Positions 33,358 through 45,245 are shown, counted from the stretch's first letter. The stretch: 64,000 nucleotides of DNA from Clitopilus passeckerianus (GCA_944990035.1 CALYLX010000098.1:868001-932000), one strand, 5' to 3'. Notes: generated by a model from the letters alone, not told the origin. Made by a program: numbers and translations.

Positions 33358-36300
33358 ATGGCTTTGAACGGGTATAGCCGACCATTCACGAGTCAGATGC
33401 CAATGTTGCATCGATTGACTCGATCCTTTGGATTCCTTAATCACCGACCACCATCTGCCCTTTATCGTGTGAGAACATACTCTTCGAGAATGGCAGAATC
33501 TACACCGACGGAGACGCCAACTTCTACGCCTGGTTCTGAGACCCCTGCCCAGAAGGGGAAGAGCGCAGGTGAGCTGGTACTTGTCACGAATGCAATTCAT
33601 ACATTTACGCGTCGTTACATGTTGTAGCAAAGAAGGAGGCTAAGAGGCTCGAGAAGGAAGCAAAATTAGCAGCAAAGACAGCTAAAGCTGCTGTTACTGG
33701 CGAGAAGAAGGTCAAGGCTGAGAAGGCGAAGAAGGATGACGGCGCAGATGCGCCATTCGTGAATACAACTCCAAAGGGCGAGAAGAAAGGTCAGCCGGGA
33801 CTCTGTGTATACATCTAATCTATGCTTATAGTCTCCAGACATGTCCCAGCCCATGGCAGCTGGTTACAACCCCATTGCCGTTGAATCGGCATGGTATGAC
33901 TGGTGGTCCGCGCAAGGTTACTTTAAACCCGAAGTATCGACCAAGTTCTTCGAGGTACCTGAAGGACAGGAGCGCGAAAAGTTCGTCATCCCGGCTCCTC
34001 CACCAAATGTCACCGGAAGTCTCCATATTGGCCATGCCCTCACCACTGCGATCCAAGATTCTCTCATTCGATGGTCTGTTTCTTGCATGGATGTGCTTGC
34101 CTCTAAACTGACCCTCTATTATAGGAACCGTATGCTGGGCAAGGAAACTATTTTCATTCCTGGATTCGACCATGCCGGTATCTCGACGCAGAGCGTTGTA
34201 GAAAAGCGATTGTATAAATCATCTGGGCAGACACGTCATGACCTCGGTCGTGAAAAGTTCTTGAAGACCGTTTATGACTGGAAAGACGAGTTCGTTTACC
34301 ATTCTCCCTTCTTTCTTTGTCCCATCTTATTCCGGAATAGATACCAGGGGAAAATCACCAACCAATTGCATAGGCTTGGAGGAAGTTATGATTGGGACAG
34401 AACAGCATTTACCATGAACCCGGTGCGCCACACATCCTACACGGCAGCGCTCTTTGATGTCTAATTCACTTCCCTAGGCACTTTCTCGTGCGGTGGTCGA
34501 AACATTTTGCAAGCTGCACGAGGAAGGGATCATTTACCGCGCCAACCGACTTGTTAATTGGTGTGTGAAACTGAACACTACACTCTCAAACTTAGAGGTT
34601 AGGCCCCATCTCAAACCTGACCGGTGTATAAATATTAACACTCTATTTGCGCATAGGTCGATCAAAAGCAACTGACTGGACGACAATTACTCAATGTTCC
34701 TGGATATGATGTCAAGGAGAAGTTCGAATTCGGCGTCATCACAAGCTTTACGTATAAAATTGAAGGCTCTGGTATGCACTTTATCTGTAACAACCGTCTC
34801 CCAAATTCTCACGGAGCATGCAGACGAAGGTATAATCGTTGCGACAACCCGACCGGAGACTATGCTGGGCGATACTGCTATCGCTGTTCACCCCAACGAT
34901 CCCCGCTACACCCACCTACATGGCAAATTTGCCATTCATCCCTTCGTCGACCGCCGTCTGCCCATCATAGCAGACGACATTGCTGTCGACATGGAGTTCG
35001 GAACTGGTGCCGTTAAGATTACTCCAGCACACGACCCGAACGATTATGAAGTTGGTGTCAGGCATAAATTAGAGTTCATCAACATCTTGAACGATGATGG
35101 GACATTCAACGAGAATGCTGGAGAGAAGTTCAAGGTAAACTCCTTATATTCTCAAGTTTGTGGGTTTCTTGCTAACTGCCTTCGTCACAGGGCATGAAAC
35201 GATTCCACGCGCGTAACGAAGTCGTGAAGCAATTGAAGGAGTTGGGTTTGTATGTTGAAACAAAGGACAACCCTATGCAAATTCCCATCTGCAAGTGAGC
35301 TCCTTTTCGGCGGAACCTTTGAAACATCTCTGATCAAGGAAATCAGTAAATCCGGGGACGTTATTGAACCTGTATTGAAGCCCCAATGGTGGGTAAACTG
35401 CAAACCTCTTGCGGAGGAGTCCATCAAGGTATGCATCTAACAGACCCTAACACAATATACGTTCATCTAAGATGGTTCGTAGCGTACAAGAGCTGGCGAA
35501 CTGATCATTGCACCTAAGTCGTCGGAGAACGAGTGGTACCGGTGGTTGGAGGGCATTCAGGACTGGTGTATTTCTCGTCAACTCTGGTGGGGCCATCGTT
35601 GTCCAGCTTACTTTGTTAGAATAGAAGGCAACGACCAAGACGTGAGTGTCTGCTCATATCCACGCTAGTTATCAACTAAAGTATCGTCGGCTAGGTCAAT
35701 GATGGGAAGAACTGGGTAGTAGGCCGGAATGTGGAGGAGGCCACGAAAAGAGCGGAGGCCCTCGCTGGTGGTCAGAAGTTCACTCTGGAACAGGATGAGG
35801 ATGTGCTGGACACTTGGTTCTCCTCCGGTCTCTGGCCTTTCTCTATCGTTGGTTGGCCCGAGAAGGTATGTTGTCCCTTTATCCATACCCTAACTCTACT
35901 AACCATGGCATTAACCAGACCTCAGACTTCGACAAGTACTATCCTTCATCTGTTCTCGAGACTGGATGGGATATCTTGTTCTTCTGGGTTGCGCGTATGG
36001 TCATGCTTGGAACGAAGCTGACTGACAAGATGCCTTTCAAAGAGGTGTACTGCCACGCGATGATTCGTGACGCCCATGGTCGCAAGATGAGCAAGTCTCT
36101 TGGTAACGTCATCGACCCCATCGATGTTATCCAGGGTTGCCCTCTCGAGGACCTTCATGCTAAGCTAAGGGAAGGAAACCTCGACGAGAAGGAGATCCTG
36201 AAAGCTCAGGCTGGTCAAAAGAAGGATTTCCCCAAGGGCATTCCTCAGTGCGGAACCGATGCATTGCGATTTGCTCTCTGTGCTTACTCCGGTGGAGGTC

Positions 36301-37674
36301 CGTCGTATTGTCCGTTTACTTTACAACATCTTGCTGATATTGAGTTCAGGTCGTGATATCAACTTGGAGATCCTTCGTGTCGAGGGTTATCGTAAATTCT
36401 GCAACAAGATCTTCAACGCTACGAAGTTCGCTATGCTGAAACTCGACGAGAGCTTTGTTCCTAGACCCACTGCCAAGGTATGTACACAACTGTCGGTCTC
36501 ATTCTTCTCATTCTAATAACCCTCATATGACACAGCCCTCTGGAGACGAGAGCATCGTAGAAAAGTGGATCCTTCACAAGCTGAACATTGCCGCCACTGA
36601 GATCAACCAATACCTGGCTGAGCGTAATTTCATGCTTGCGACAACTTCTGCCTACAACTTCTGGCTTTACGAGCTCTGCGACGTCTACATCGTACGTTAC
36701 CTTCATATTGTCATTCTTTTTTCTCTAGCAGACAGCCTGATGTTGGCCCACAGGAAGCCATGAAGCCAATGACAGATGAGTCTCAACCGGAGGCTACAAG
36801 GAAATCTGCTCAGCAGACTCTTTACACTTGCCTTGACTACGGTCTCAAATTGTTGCACCCCTTCATGCCTTTTGTCACCGAAGAGCTTTGGCAACGTCTG
36901 CCTCGCAGGCCCAACGAAGCTGCGCCATCCATCATGGTCACTCCCTATCCCGTTCACGTACGTTATTTGACATTTGTTCGTTGGCCCTCCGCTCAACCGA
37001 ATTCAGGATGCAGCCTTCGTGTTCACGGCAGCCGACAAGAGCTTCGACCTCGTATTCACCGCTCTGAAGGCAGGACGTTCATTGGCTGCATCGTATAACT
37101 TGCAGAATGATATCCAACGTGAGCCCGGGTATTGATATTGTTATCGGTTGACTAACAAGACCCTCCAGTGTTCTTCCACCTGCAGAATGACGAGGAGGCT
37201 CAAATCTTCCATTCGCAAGCTTCCACCATCCAAGCTCTGACCAAGGGTTGCAAATCCGTCAAGATTGTGCGAGATGTCAAGGAGATCCCAGATGGTTGTG
37301 GTGGCGCTGTTATCACCTCCACGCTCGCTGTTCACACTTTGGTCAAGGTAAGATATTCTAGGTTGTCCATGGTCCAATTCTAATTGCCTTCGAAATAGGG
37401 CATCGTTGATCTCGAGGTTGAGATTGCCAAGTGCGATAAGAAGCTGGACCTTGCCCGCCTTGGCTTCCAGAAGATTGTGAAGGTCGAGTCCCAGCCTGAC
37501 TATGCTGACACCGTTCCCGCCAATGTTCGCCTGATTAACGAGGATAAGGTTCGTTAAAACGACAACGAGGTCGTATCACGATGCTAACAATCTCTGTTTT
37601 TGCAGCGTAAAACGCTTGAGGCTGAGATTTCTACCCTTGAGCTTTCCCGGGAGATGTTCTCAAAACTTAGATAA
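33358..37674 (+). CDS. VAS1: valyl-tRNA synthetase, probably dual mitochondrial/cytosolic
   Basis: The class I landmarks are [11 protein letters not shown] (HIGH, about 34020), [19 protein letters not shown], the editing-domain [37 protein letters not shown] and [18 protein letters not shown] (KMSKS, about 36085). Anticodon-binding [17 protein letters not shown] and a C-terminal coiled coil ([19 protein letters not shown]) follow, with stop TAA 37672-37674. The product charges tRNA-Val. The first ATG (33358) precedes an Arg/Ser-rich, acid-poor leader ([19 protein letters not shown]) typical of mitochondrial import; a second in-frame ATG (33490, [10 protein letters not shown]) would give the cytosolic form, as is known for yeast VAS1. 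About 17 introns fit. Confidence 0.95.
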
Positions 37675-38336
37675 ATCGTTGCATCTCGCTAGGTTCATAA
37701 CGGAATTCTTTACACTCCGTTCTTGTTTCCAACACTCATAAACATATCTACTATACACTATAATGTCATTTTTGCAACTTGAACCATTCTTGGCAGACGA
37801 TAAAGCTGGCACAGCACTACTTTTATTAGCCACATGGCCATTATGGCTCTTTGCTGAGAAAGATAATCCGGAGGCGAGCTTGAGCCCAATATTGTATATG
37901 TAATGAAGGTCAAGGGAACATGTCAAACGAGGCGGCGGGTCCAATTTCAGTTGAGACGCGTCGCATCAGAAGAAGCACGTGGAAGCCGTATTCGCTGTCC
38001 GTTCCATAGCCGAGTGTTGTTCAGAGCGCTACAGCTCCAAAGCTCTATCGCTACTGCCTTTACCCTGTAAGTTAATCAGAAGGCAGAATTCCGTAGAAAA
38101 GACTGAAGGAACAACAGGTTTTCGGCGTTGAGCCGCTTCGTTTCCACCAGTTTCTTCGGAACAGGGTGCATGGTCCATCGTTGTATGTACTCTTTTGGTT
38201 CATTCAGGCCTTCCAAGAACTGAGGGGGAGAGTGTAGATCGTATATTTGACTTCGATAACAGGCTGATTCTCGACATCTTGTCTAAACCCAGTCCGACCA
38301 CACTCTCTAGGCATCACATTCATTCCCTTACCACCC
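37675..38336. other. intergenic, presumed promoter of the zinc transporter gene
   Basis: No ORF with family resemblance, RNA gene or repeat seen. Confidence 0.5.
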
Positions 38337-40726
38337 ATGGACGCAAATAATCTACATCGCCGAAAAGCCAGTGGGGACGGAGATGAGAACATGGTTCTTG
38401 TTACCCGTCCCATGGAAGATTATGATGAACCACTGGATATACCCCTGGTCTCTGCCCCACCGCCTCCTCGAAACCGTGTCCATTCTACACCGAACCATTC
38501 TCATTCACGCAGTGTGTCTTCAGCTAGCATTCCCGCTTCCGCCGGTCCGCTTCGCCAGAGTTTCGCTTTAGGCCGCCCTCCAAATGGCAATTCATTGCAT
38601 CCTGCATCTGCTTCGCCGTACCGAACGTCCTTTCTTCCTCCAATCTCGACAGAAGCGACACGTTCTGGAGGTCATTCACGGACTCGCTCCGTTTCCGCAT
38701 TCTCTCCTACTGTATCTTCTCCATTGGCACCTTCATTTCCATCGAAAACGCCAACCCTTTATCCATTCCCGCCACCCATGGGGGTGACCCAGTCGGCGCC
38801 AGACCTACCTCCTGCCTCTCAAGCTCAGAGGCACCGCCGACTACATTCCCGAAATCTTTCCGTCTTCTTCCCAAGACCAGGTTCTCTTCCTCATACTACA
38901 ATTGATGAGGACGGCGGTCAAGACATTGAAGTCCCTGTTGATATTGAGGCTCCAGTCTCTGATATTCCTTCAGCGCAACCTGCGATAGACTTCCCCACAT
39001 CCAGAAATGGGGGGCCTCCGACACCATTGAAAGCGGGATTCACATTCGGTGGTCGATCTGCTGGCCTGCCTACACCAGAGCCAATGTCCGCACGAAGCTC
39101 TTCAACAAGTTCAACGTCGAGGCGAGGCCACCATCACAAGCATTCCATGTCGCACAACTTTTTCTCTTTCCTTGAGCCCGGTGCTACTATGAAACCACAG
39201 AATGAAGAGTTGACAACAATACCGGCACCCATGCCAGTTTCTCCGTGGGCTCCGATGTCTGCTTTCCCCCAATCAGCGAAGCCAACCAAAGAGAGCTTCG
39301 ACCAAGTCGGAGCTGTCCCGACGAATGGACATTCTCACATCCACGACGACGACGAGCCTGCTGAGGGTGCACCTGGTGCTTTGGCTGTTGGCCTACTTCA
39401 ATTCGTCCTTGGTGCTTGGTTGTGGGTGTGTGGACAACAAATTGGGTCACTTTCAGTGACGGGACTTGGCTATTGGGTGGTGTTTGACGCGTTTGGTGTA
39501 GTGTTGAGTGCATATGTTCCTCAGTGGCTCGGGTTGAATGCGGCTGGACCCGGTGACAAGAGAAAAATGAGGAGATCTTATGGGTAAGTCATTTGCTCGG
39601 CACATCTGTACTTTCGATGTCTTATCTGGCCTCCAGGAATGCACCAGTCGAGACTGTGTTCATGTTCGCACATGCGGTGTATCTCATGTTCTCCTCCGTA
39701 TACGTATGTAAGGAGACAGTCGAGCACATCTTGCTCACAGCTGGGGGTGAGGAGGGTCATCATCACCATCACGGTGACGAGGATGAATCTGTGGTTGGGT
39801 CGGTTTGTTCCTTGTTCATGTTGGATTCTTAGGCTAATGAGGTGGATAGGATTGCTTTCCCCGTGTTCATGACTGCCATCACGTTGTTCTCCCTATCTGT
39901 CACTTCGCTGGTTTATAACAACCACTCAAAACTTGTCAATGGTAAGGCGGGGAACATATAATCATGCAGGCGCATGCTCATGTCATCTCGTGCAGTTACT
40001 GGAAACAGGCTACCCCGCTTGTCTACATTCCTGCGTTCACTTCTATCTCGGTCTACACTTCAAGATCCTCCTCCAACTACACATCTTGAACGAATGCTTT
40101 CCAATCCATTTAGTACAAGCCCACTTTTGTTCTGCATTGCCCTTCTCTGCATCTCTCTGTTTGCGCCCGAGTAAGTTAGCGATTTGCCTTCCGTCTCATA
40201 CCAATCCAACGCGAGTGAAATAGGACACAACACAGGACCTGCGACCTTTTACTCGCAGCCCTTATCACTGTGGTTACCTTCAATGTGGCCTATCGAGCTT
40301 GTGCTATTCTTGGCACTGTGTTACTCCAGACTTCGCCAGCTCGTGGCTCAGCTAGTGGAAAAATGGAGGCGTTCCTCCGGGCGATGCGCGAGGTATGATC
40401 CTCGATTTGTTGGAGACGAAAGATTTGTTGATCACTTTTTTCTGCAGGTCGAACGCCATCCTCAAGTATTACATCTTCCAGCTCCGCACATCTGGCAACT
40501 TTCTCCGTCGCCTTCGTTAAACCTACCGGGCTCGATGGTGAAGGAACATTCAGGAGCAAGCGAGTCCCTTGTCGTTACCATGGAGCTACATGTCAAACAC
40601 GACCTAGGGGATGATGATGTGCTAAACCTCACGAAGTGGGCATGGGAGAAGTGTGCTTGGGCCTTGGGTGGTCATGCTGGCCATGGAATCAATGCAGAGG
40701 TTACTGTCGGAGTCGTGAGAGGCTGA
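38337..40726 (+). CDS. Zrg17-like cation diffusion facilitator (zinc transporter subunit)
   Basis: ATG 38337 starts a long cytosolic Ser/Pro/His-rich region (about 330 residues; RRGHHHKHSMSHNFFSFLEP, NGHSHIHDDDEPAEG). Membrane segments follow: ALAVGLLQFVLGAWLWVCGQ, GLGYWVVFDAFGVVLSAYVP, after an intron VETVFMFAHAVYLMFSSVYV, a loop GGEEGHHHHHGDEDES, IAFPVFMTAITLFSLSVTSL and LLFCIALLCISLF. A sixth reads LLLAALITVVTFNVAYRACA, and the C-terminal cytosolic domain VERHPQVLHLPAPHIWQL follows after an intron. The layout fits the Zrg17 group, which pairs with Msc2 to load zinc into the early secretory pathway in yeast. The usual HxxxD metal pair is not clear, as in Zrg17, which suggests a partner subunit. 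Msc2 or another CDF member remains possible. Confidence 0.78.
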
Positions 40727-40880
40727 GGTGCAGTAGTTATACTGATGTTGGCTGATAAGAACATCTACATATCAATGATTAGAATAACATTTGAGGTCAG
40801 CATTTAACTAGACATGATAGCATAGGAAAGCGGATATTATCGAGACGTAGATGAGTATGTATTGCAACAGCCAACTTCGT

Positions 40881-42116
40881 CTACTCGTCACCAATCTTGG
40901 GTGCAAGGTAGTACCTAATGTGGCCTTGGCCAAACTCGTAGGAGACCTGTGACTGATGTGAGAGATGGAAGACTTGAGAGTAAAAATAAAACCCACCAGC
41001 AAAGGTACATCGTTGCTCATCATCAGCTGAACTTTGCTGCAAAGGCTGGCGCTCTTCGAGAAGTTGACGAGATATTTGAGGGAGAACGTCAATGAGACGT
41101 GGGCGTTCATCTCGATCCTGACGCCTTCGAAATCATCATCATCGTCGCTATCGTCATCTCTCGCCTTTCCTTTGCCCTTGCTGGTCTTTGCTTTCTTGGC
41201 AGGCTTCTTGGTAGTGGACTTACTCTTCCTCTTTTTACCACTCTCCTCCTCGTCGTCGACATCTTGTTCCTCTTCGCCCTCGTCGTCGGATTTAGCCTTG
41301 AACTCCTCCTCACCATCTTCATCCATCTCCACATCATCGTCTGCTTTCTCCTTCTTGACTTTGGCGGAGCCCTCCTCATCCTCACCATCCTCATCTTCTG
41401 CATCCTCCTTCTTCACTGCTTTGGTCTTGGGCTTGATAGATTTGCTCGCACCAGCACCTTCTGTTTGGCGAAGCAAGACGTTGCCGTTTGCGGCTTCGCC
41501 GTCGCTGGCGAAACGAACGCCCTCTTTGCTGACCTCGATTCGCACACTTTCGCCGAGGAGAGAAAGGTCGCGGACGATACGCGTAAATTCCGAAGCGGGG
41601 ATCGTTACTCGCGCGTCGTACTCGGTATCGGGTATACCAAGGGTGTCGGCATCGATGTCCATTAGTTTCATGTCGTACTCAGCAATGCGGTCAGAATCTA
41701 GGAACAATAAATGTCAGTCGAAGTAGTAAATATGTACTCTTGTACGTACTTTTCGCCTCGAAAACGAGGTTTAGAACATCAGCCTCGTCAGCAGCCTTCA
41801 AAGTGCATTCGTCGTCGTCCTTCGCGCATTTCATGACTTTTGTAAGACTTGTTAGGTTGACACCAAGGGGCATCGGGCGATCGCATCTGTAGCGTTTGAA
41901 GCCGGTTGCCTGAAGAAGGACAGCGACCAATGCTACATGAGAGTTGTCCATCGCCTGGAGTGTGATTCCTTCTTCATTACACTCAAAATTGGCATCCGTA
42001 ACTAGTTCTTTGATAGCTAATACAACATGAGAAATGGACACCTGTTTTTCTGCAATGGGCGTACCGTCAAGGAGCTTCTTGAGGGTGCCGGCTTCGGTGA
42101 GCTTTGCTTCTAACAT
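40881..42116 (-). CDS. POL30: PCNA sliding clamp with a roughly 100-residue acidic/basic insertion
   Basis: ATG 42116 begins [18 protein letters not shown], then [20 protein letters not shown] and [20 protein letters not shown]. After one intron (about 41700-41750), [20 protein letters not shown], the interdomain segment, is followed by [31 protein letters not shown], and then the insertion (41132-41455). The fold resumes [20 protein letters not shown] and, after the last intron, [20 protein letters not shown], stopping at 40881-40883. PCNA is the trimeric clamp for DNA polymerase delta and repair factors. The insertion sits where other PCNAs have a short loop before VTIEMN. It has no stops and lies wholly in one open exon. 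Everything else matches PCNA, so the identity is firm. Confidence 0.95.
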
Positions 42117-42589
42117 GGTGTACGACGTGAAGAAAAGAAAAGGTTAAAGGCAAGGTTAAAGGTGAAGGCACGCGTTGTCACTCCAGAACGAGTGTCACAA
42201 CCACGTGGATGTGACGAGCCGGCAATTCCCAGATTCCCACGTTTTCAGGTTGCCTCATCCAAATCCTGCGCCAAGTGTTCCCACACTCCACAGGAGTGAT
42301 GAGGGTCTGACCTGAAGGTCAAGAGTCTGATCTTTTTTTGACCCGCCTGACCCAAAAAGGTCGGAGGTCACTGACCTTCAGTTGCTTTTTTTATCTATTT
42401 CTCTGACCTCAACCTCGATGCCTTCCTCACCTCACAAGGCTACTGTACATATCTTAGCACAGATCTTTGCTACTATGTATTATAATAGCTATTTCAAGGG
42501 TGGCAGCCAGTTTAGAATACTGATAAAAAAAGAATTGTTATGCCAGATTTGAACCCACTGCCTACAGAGAATCTGCTATGGCATGTTGA
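42117..42589. other. intergenic, PCNA upstream region and boundary to transposon nest
   Basis: Holds the presumed PCNA promoter and a run of GGTCTGACCT/AGGTCAGAG-like direct and inverted short repeats near 42310-42410. No gene seen. Confidence 0.45.
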
Positions 42590-43026
42590 TGCAAGCACAA
42601 TGCCTAACCCTTAGCTCTACTTATGTTGTATAAATACCTTTATGCTTTTAGTCTTGCTTCCTCAGCTTGACCTAAAAACCTATACTGTACCATTTCAATT
42701 AATTTGTCAGGCACTGTGACCCATGACATGTCTGACAAAAAAATGAATTTCACATATTACTATATCTAGTAAGAGATTCCTGCGCTAAGCAAGAGAATTG
42801 CCTTTTTGGACATGATTTCAATGCTTTTTGGCCAGATTCTGTGTGATATGCTGTGAGACTTTATCAAAATCGCTCTCGCTATGATGTGTGACTGACAAAT
42901 TGAACAAAATGGTACAGTACATTACTATTTGCTTTAACTTTGACTTACTTGGTTACTCTTGCTTGTCTCTACAAAGACTAGTAGATGAAAAAGCAGCTGA
43001 ATCCTTGATAATTAGTCAAGCACATG
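42590..43026 (+). mobile_element. truncated LTR, interrupted by a MITE
   Basis: Sequence such as AATGCCTAACCCTTAGC, TTGTATAAATACCTTTATGC, TCAGCTTGACCTAAAA, CTATTTGCTTTAACTTTGAC and TGTCTCTACAAAGACTAGTA matches the minus-strand LTR at 52258-52719 read in reverse. The left part of the LTR is missing and the right end is cut by the Tc1-like element. A 234-bp element is inserted at 42685. Confidence 0.7.
42685..42918. mobile_element. 234-bp MITE of Tc1/mariner type
   Basis: Inverted ends CTGTACCATTT ... AATTTGTCAG and CTGACAAATT ... AAATGGTACAG are flanked by TA on both sides (42683-42684, 42919-42920). Removing it joins the two halves of the surrounding LTR, which confirms the insertion. It has no coding capacity. 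Confidence 0.78.
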
Positions 43027-43232
43027 CAGTGACTCAAACAATTGTCCAGATGTTTCGCACTTTTTGAGTATTTGCTTAATAACCTTCGCTATACTAAAGT
43101 TTGAATTATAGTGTTGGTACATAAAACAAAGCATTTGATCTCTGCTACAAGAATATATAAAAGTTACGTAATTCGGATCAAAGCCCGTTGAGATATAGTA
43201 GAAACAGGTCAGAGATACATCCGGACAATTAT

Positions 43233-43717
43233 TGTTATGATTTTGCTTACATGTTTCTCCTTACATACCCCGGCCCGCTTACCTATGCATGATTACTCAC
43301 ATATGCTGCGCATCACTGCGCATTTTTCATCTTTTTCCATGCTTACTCCGCATCTCTCACGATCGTGAGAGACTTATACCTTATCTGACTCTTTCTGACT
43401 CGCATCGAGTCATACTGACTCATGTACTTACTCATCATGCTGCGCATGACTCATTACTTACTCAGCATGCTGTGCATGCGCTATATTTAGAACTACTAGA
43501 TAGGTATATAAACCTGTACCATTTGGTCAAGGCTCCTCAGCTTGACCTAGGCAATCTACCTAACTGCTTAGTTCTCTACTTCGCCTTTAAGTCCCTTGCT
43601 TCGTCAATCTCACCAGGTCGTCAGTACAGCCGCAGCTGCTGACAAATCTCTGTCTTTGTTTATCAAAGACATCGAGCGTAAACAGTATTACCTAAGTTGT
43701 TAGGCTCTGCCTTAACA
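43233..43717 (+). repeat. 5' LTR of the chromovirus (485 bp)
   Basis: By eye, identical to the 3' LTR except one substitution (near 43288) and absence of a 10-bp tandem duplication (TGACAAATCT). It contains a 16-bp palindrome TCTCACGATCGTGAGA at 43355-43370 and TGACTCA at 43416-43422 and 43447-43453. A TATATAAA-like stretch lies near 43502-43511. Confidence 0.93.
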
Positions 43718-44315
43718 AAAGGTCAAGCTGTTCAGAAGGCCCGCTCATTGTTAGCGCAGGCCCACCCCACGACAACACAGCAGAAGCACGCAACAGGCCG
43801 ATTGCCGTTGCGGCTACCACTCAGTCACCACGGTCGTACACAGGGCAGACCACCCGCCACGAAATACCACTCTAGTAGAAGGAACCAACAACGTCTACAA
43901 GTTCACCAACAGAAGCTACTGCGGTTTTAATCACAACAATAACCGCTGGTGCTACGCCTCTCTCTCCCTTGGCAAATTCACATTCACCACCGTTGCCGTT
44001 GAAAACAGACACTTCCACGCTCTAGACTTCCCTACCCCTGAACGACCTCATAAGACCCCTGCTATTGTCCGAGCTCAACGAGAACACGACATTGAAGTAG
44101 ACGAGGAGGAACAGCAACGCTTCGCACCATTACCCACAGCAATATCCAGGAACCCATCACTAGTCCCGTCTACCAGCGCTTCTGTCTTGCCCGAAGAGGA
44201 AGAAGAAGAACACCAAGTACAACAACAGCTAGAGGAGAGCCCCACAGCTGAGCCAGAGGAGCGCCCCAGTGCAGAAACAATTGAACCAGAGACCAACTTC
44301 GATTTCGACTACGAA

Positions 44316-45245
44316 ATGTCACAAGACAACAACAACAAGAAGGACATTGGAGCCAAACCCCAAACGTTCTCCGGAGACCGATCCAAGACCAGAAAGTTCA
44401 TTCAGGAACTTGAAGACTACCTCATCCTAAACAACCTCAACCAACTCGAAGATGACAAGAAGATTCGCATCGCCCTATCCTTCCTCAAAGAAGGAACTGC
44501 AGCAGCATGGGGATTAGAATTTCACGATAAATATTCAGCAGCTGAAAGGAAAGCCACCTACGCTGAATTTATCAGCCAATTCAAAGAAGCCTTTTCCCCT
44601 ACTGACGACAAAGCTGCCGCACTTCTCCAACTCAAAGCCTTACGACAGGATGGGACAGCTGACGAATTTGTCACCGTCTTCAAGAATATTCTTGCACGAA
44701 CCGATCTCAGCGGTGACACTGCAAAGATCGAGATCTTCATGGAAGGACTTACCCCCAAACTCCGAGAGAAAATTCTCTTTTCCGATTCCCCTCCTACCAC
44801 ATTTGACGATTGGGTCAAGAAAGCCGTCCAGTTTGACAACAACTGGCGACGTGCCAAGACAATCATGGGACATACCCGTATCATCAAGACATCTGATATG
44901 GTCAAAGGTGCTTACAAAACACCTACTGGAGCCCGAGACCCAATGGCTATGGATGTTGATCGTTTCACCACTGATCCACCCAAACGCCGCCTTACCCAGG
45001 AGGAAAGAGAACATCACAAGAAGAACAACTTGTGCTACTATTGCTCCAAGAAAGGTCACACGATCCAACAATGTCTTCAAAGGAAGAGTTTTGGAAGAAC
45101 CTACCCTAGCAACAACGACAGCCGATTCCACAAGAAACCTGAGAAGGGAGCCGAGTTGATCAAATATGTCAGAGCAGTCCTAGCTGACATGCCCCAAGAA
45201 GAAGCCGCTGAATTCTACACCGAAGCAGAGGCTGAGGGTTTTTAA
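44316..45245 (+). CDS. chromovirus Gag
   Basis: ATG 44316 begins MSQDNNNKKDIGAKPQTFSG. The capsid-like region reads IRIALSFLKEGTAAAWGLEF and SPTDDKAAALLQLKALRQDG, with a CCHC zinc knuckle near 45035-45075 (CYYCSKKGHTIQQC). The same frame is open without stop back to about 43770, but holds no ATG there; that segment is acidic and Pro-rich. The stop TAA at 45243-45245 directly follows a GGGTTTT run. Gag forms the particle that packages the element RNA. Confidence 0.85.
   Translation: MSQDNNNKKDIGAKPQTFSGDRSKTRKFIQELEDYLILNNLNQLEDDKKIRIALSFLKEGTAAAWGLEFHDKYSAAERKATYAEFISQFKEAFSPTDDKAAALLQLKALRQDGTADEFVTVFKNILARTDLSGDTAKIEIFMEGLTPKLREKILFSDSPPTTFDDWVKKAVQFDNNWRRAKTIMGHTRIIKTSDMVKGAYKTPTGARDPMAMDVDRFTTDPPKRRLTQEEREHHKKNNLCYYCSKKGHTIQQCLQRKSFGRTYPSNNDSRFHKKPEKGAELIKYVRAVLADMPQEEAAEFYTEAEAEGF
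45236..45242 (+). promoter_or_regulatory. candidate -1 ribosomal frameshift site for Gag-Pol
   Basis: In the Gag frame the codons are G GGT TTT followed by TAA. The heptamer GGGTTTT has the X XXY YYZ pattern, and slipping back one base reads GGG TTT TTA AAG into the pol frame. The pol frame is closed by TGA at 45233, just upstream, and open from there to 48391. Confidence 0.6.

Noticed and set aside
41034..41726. Long ORFs antisense to PCNA
   Set aside because: They mirror the acidic/basic insertion (GAT/GAC/GAA codons read as Ser/Ile/Val runs) and have no family resemblance.
42530..42615. tRNA-like B box (GGTTCAAATCT) on the minus strand, possible SINE
   Set aside because: The supposed A box lies in sequence explained by the LTR match, no cloverleaf forms, and no second copy was seen.
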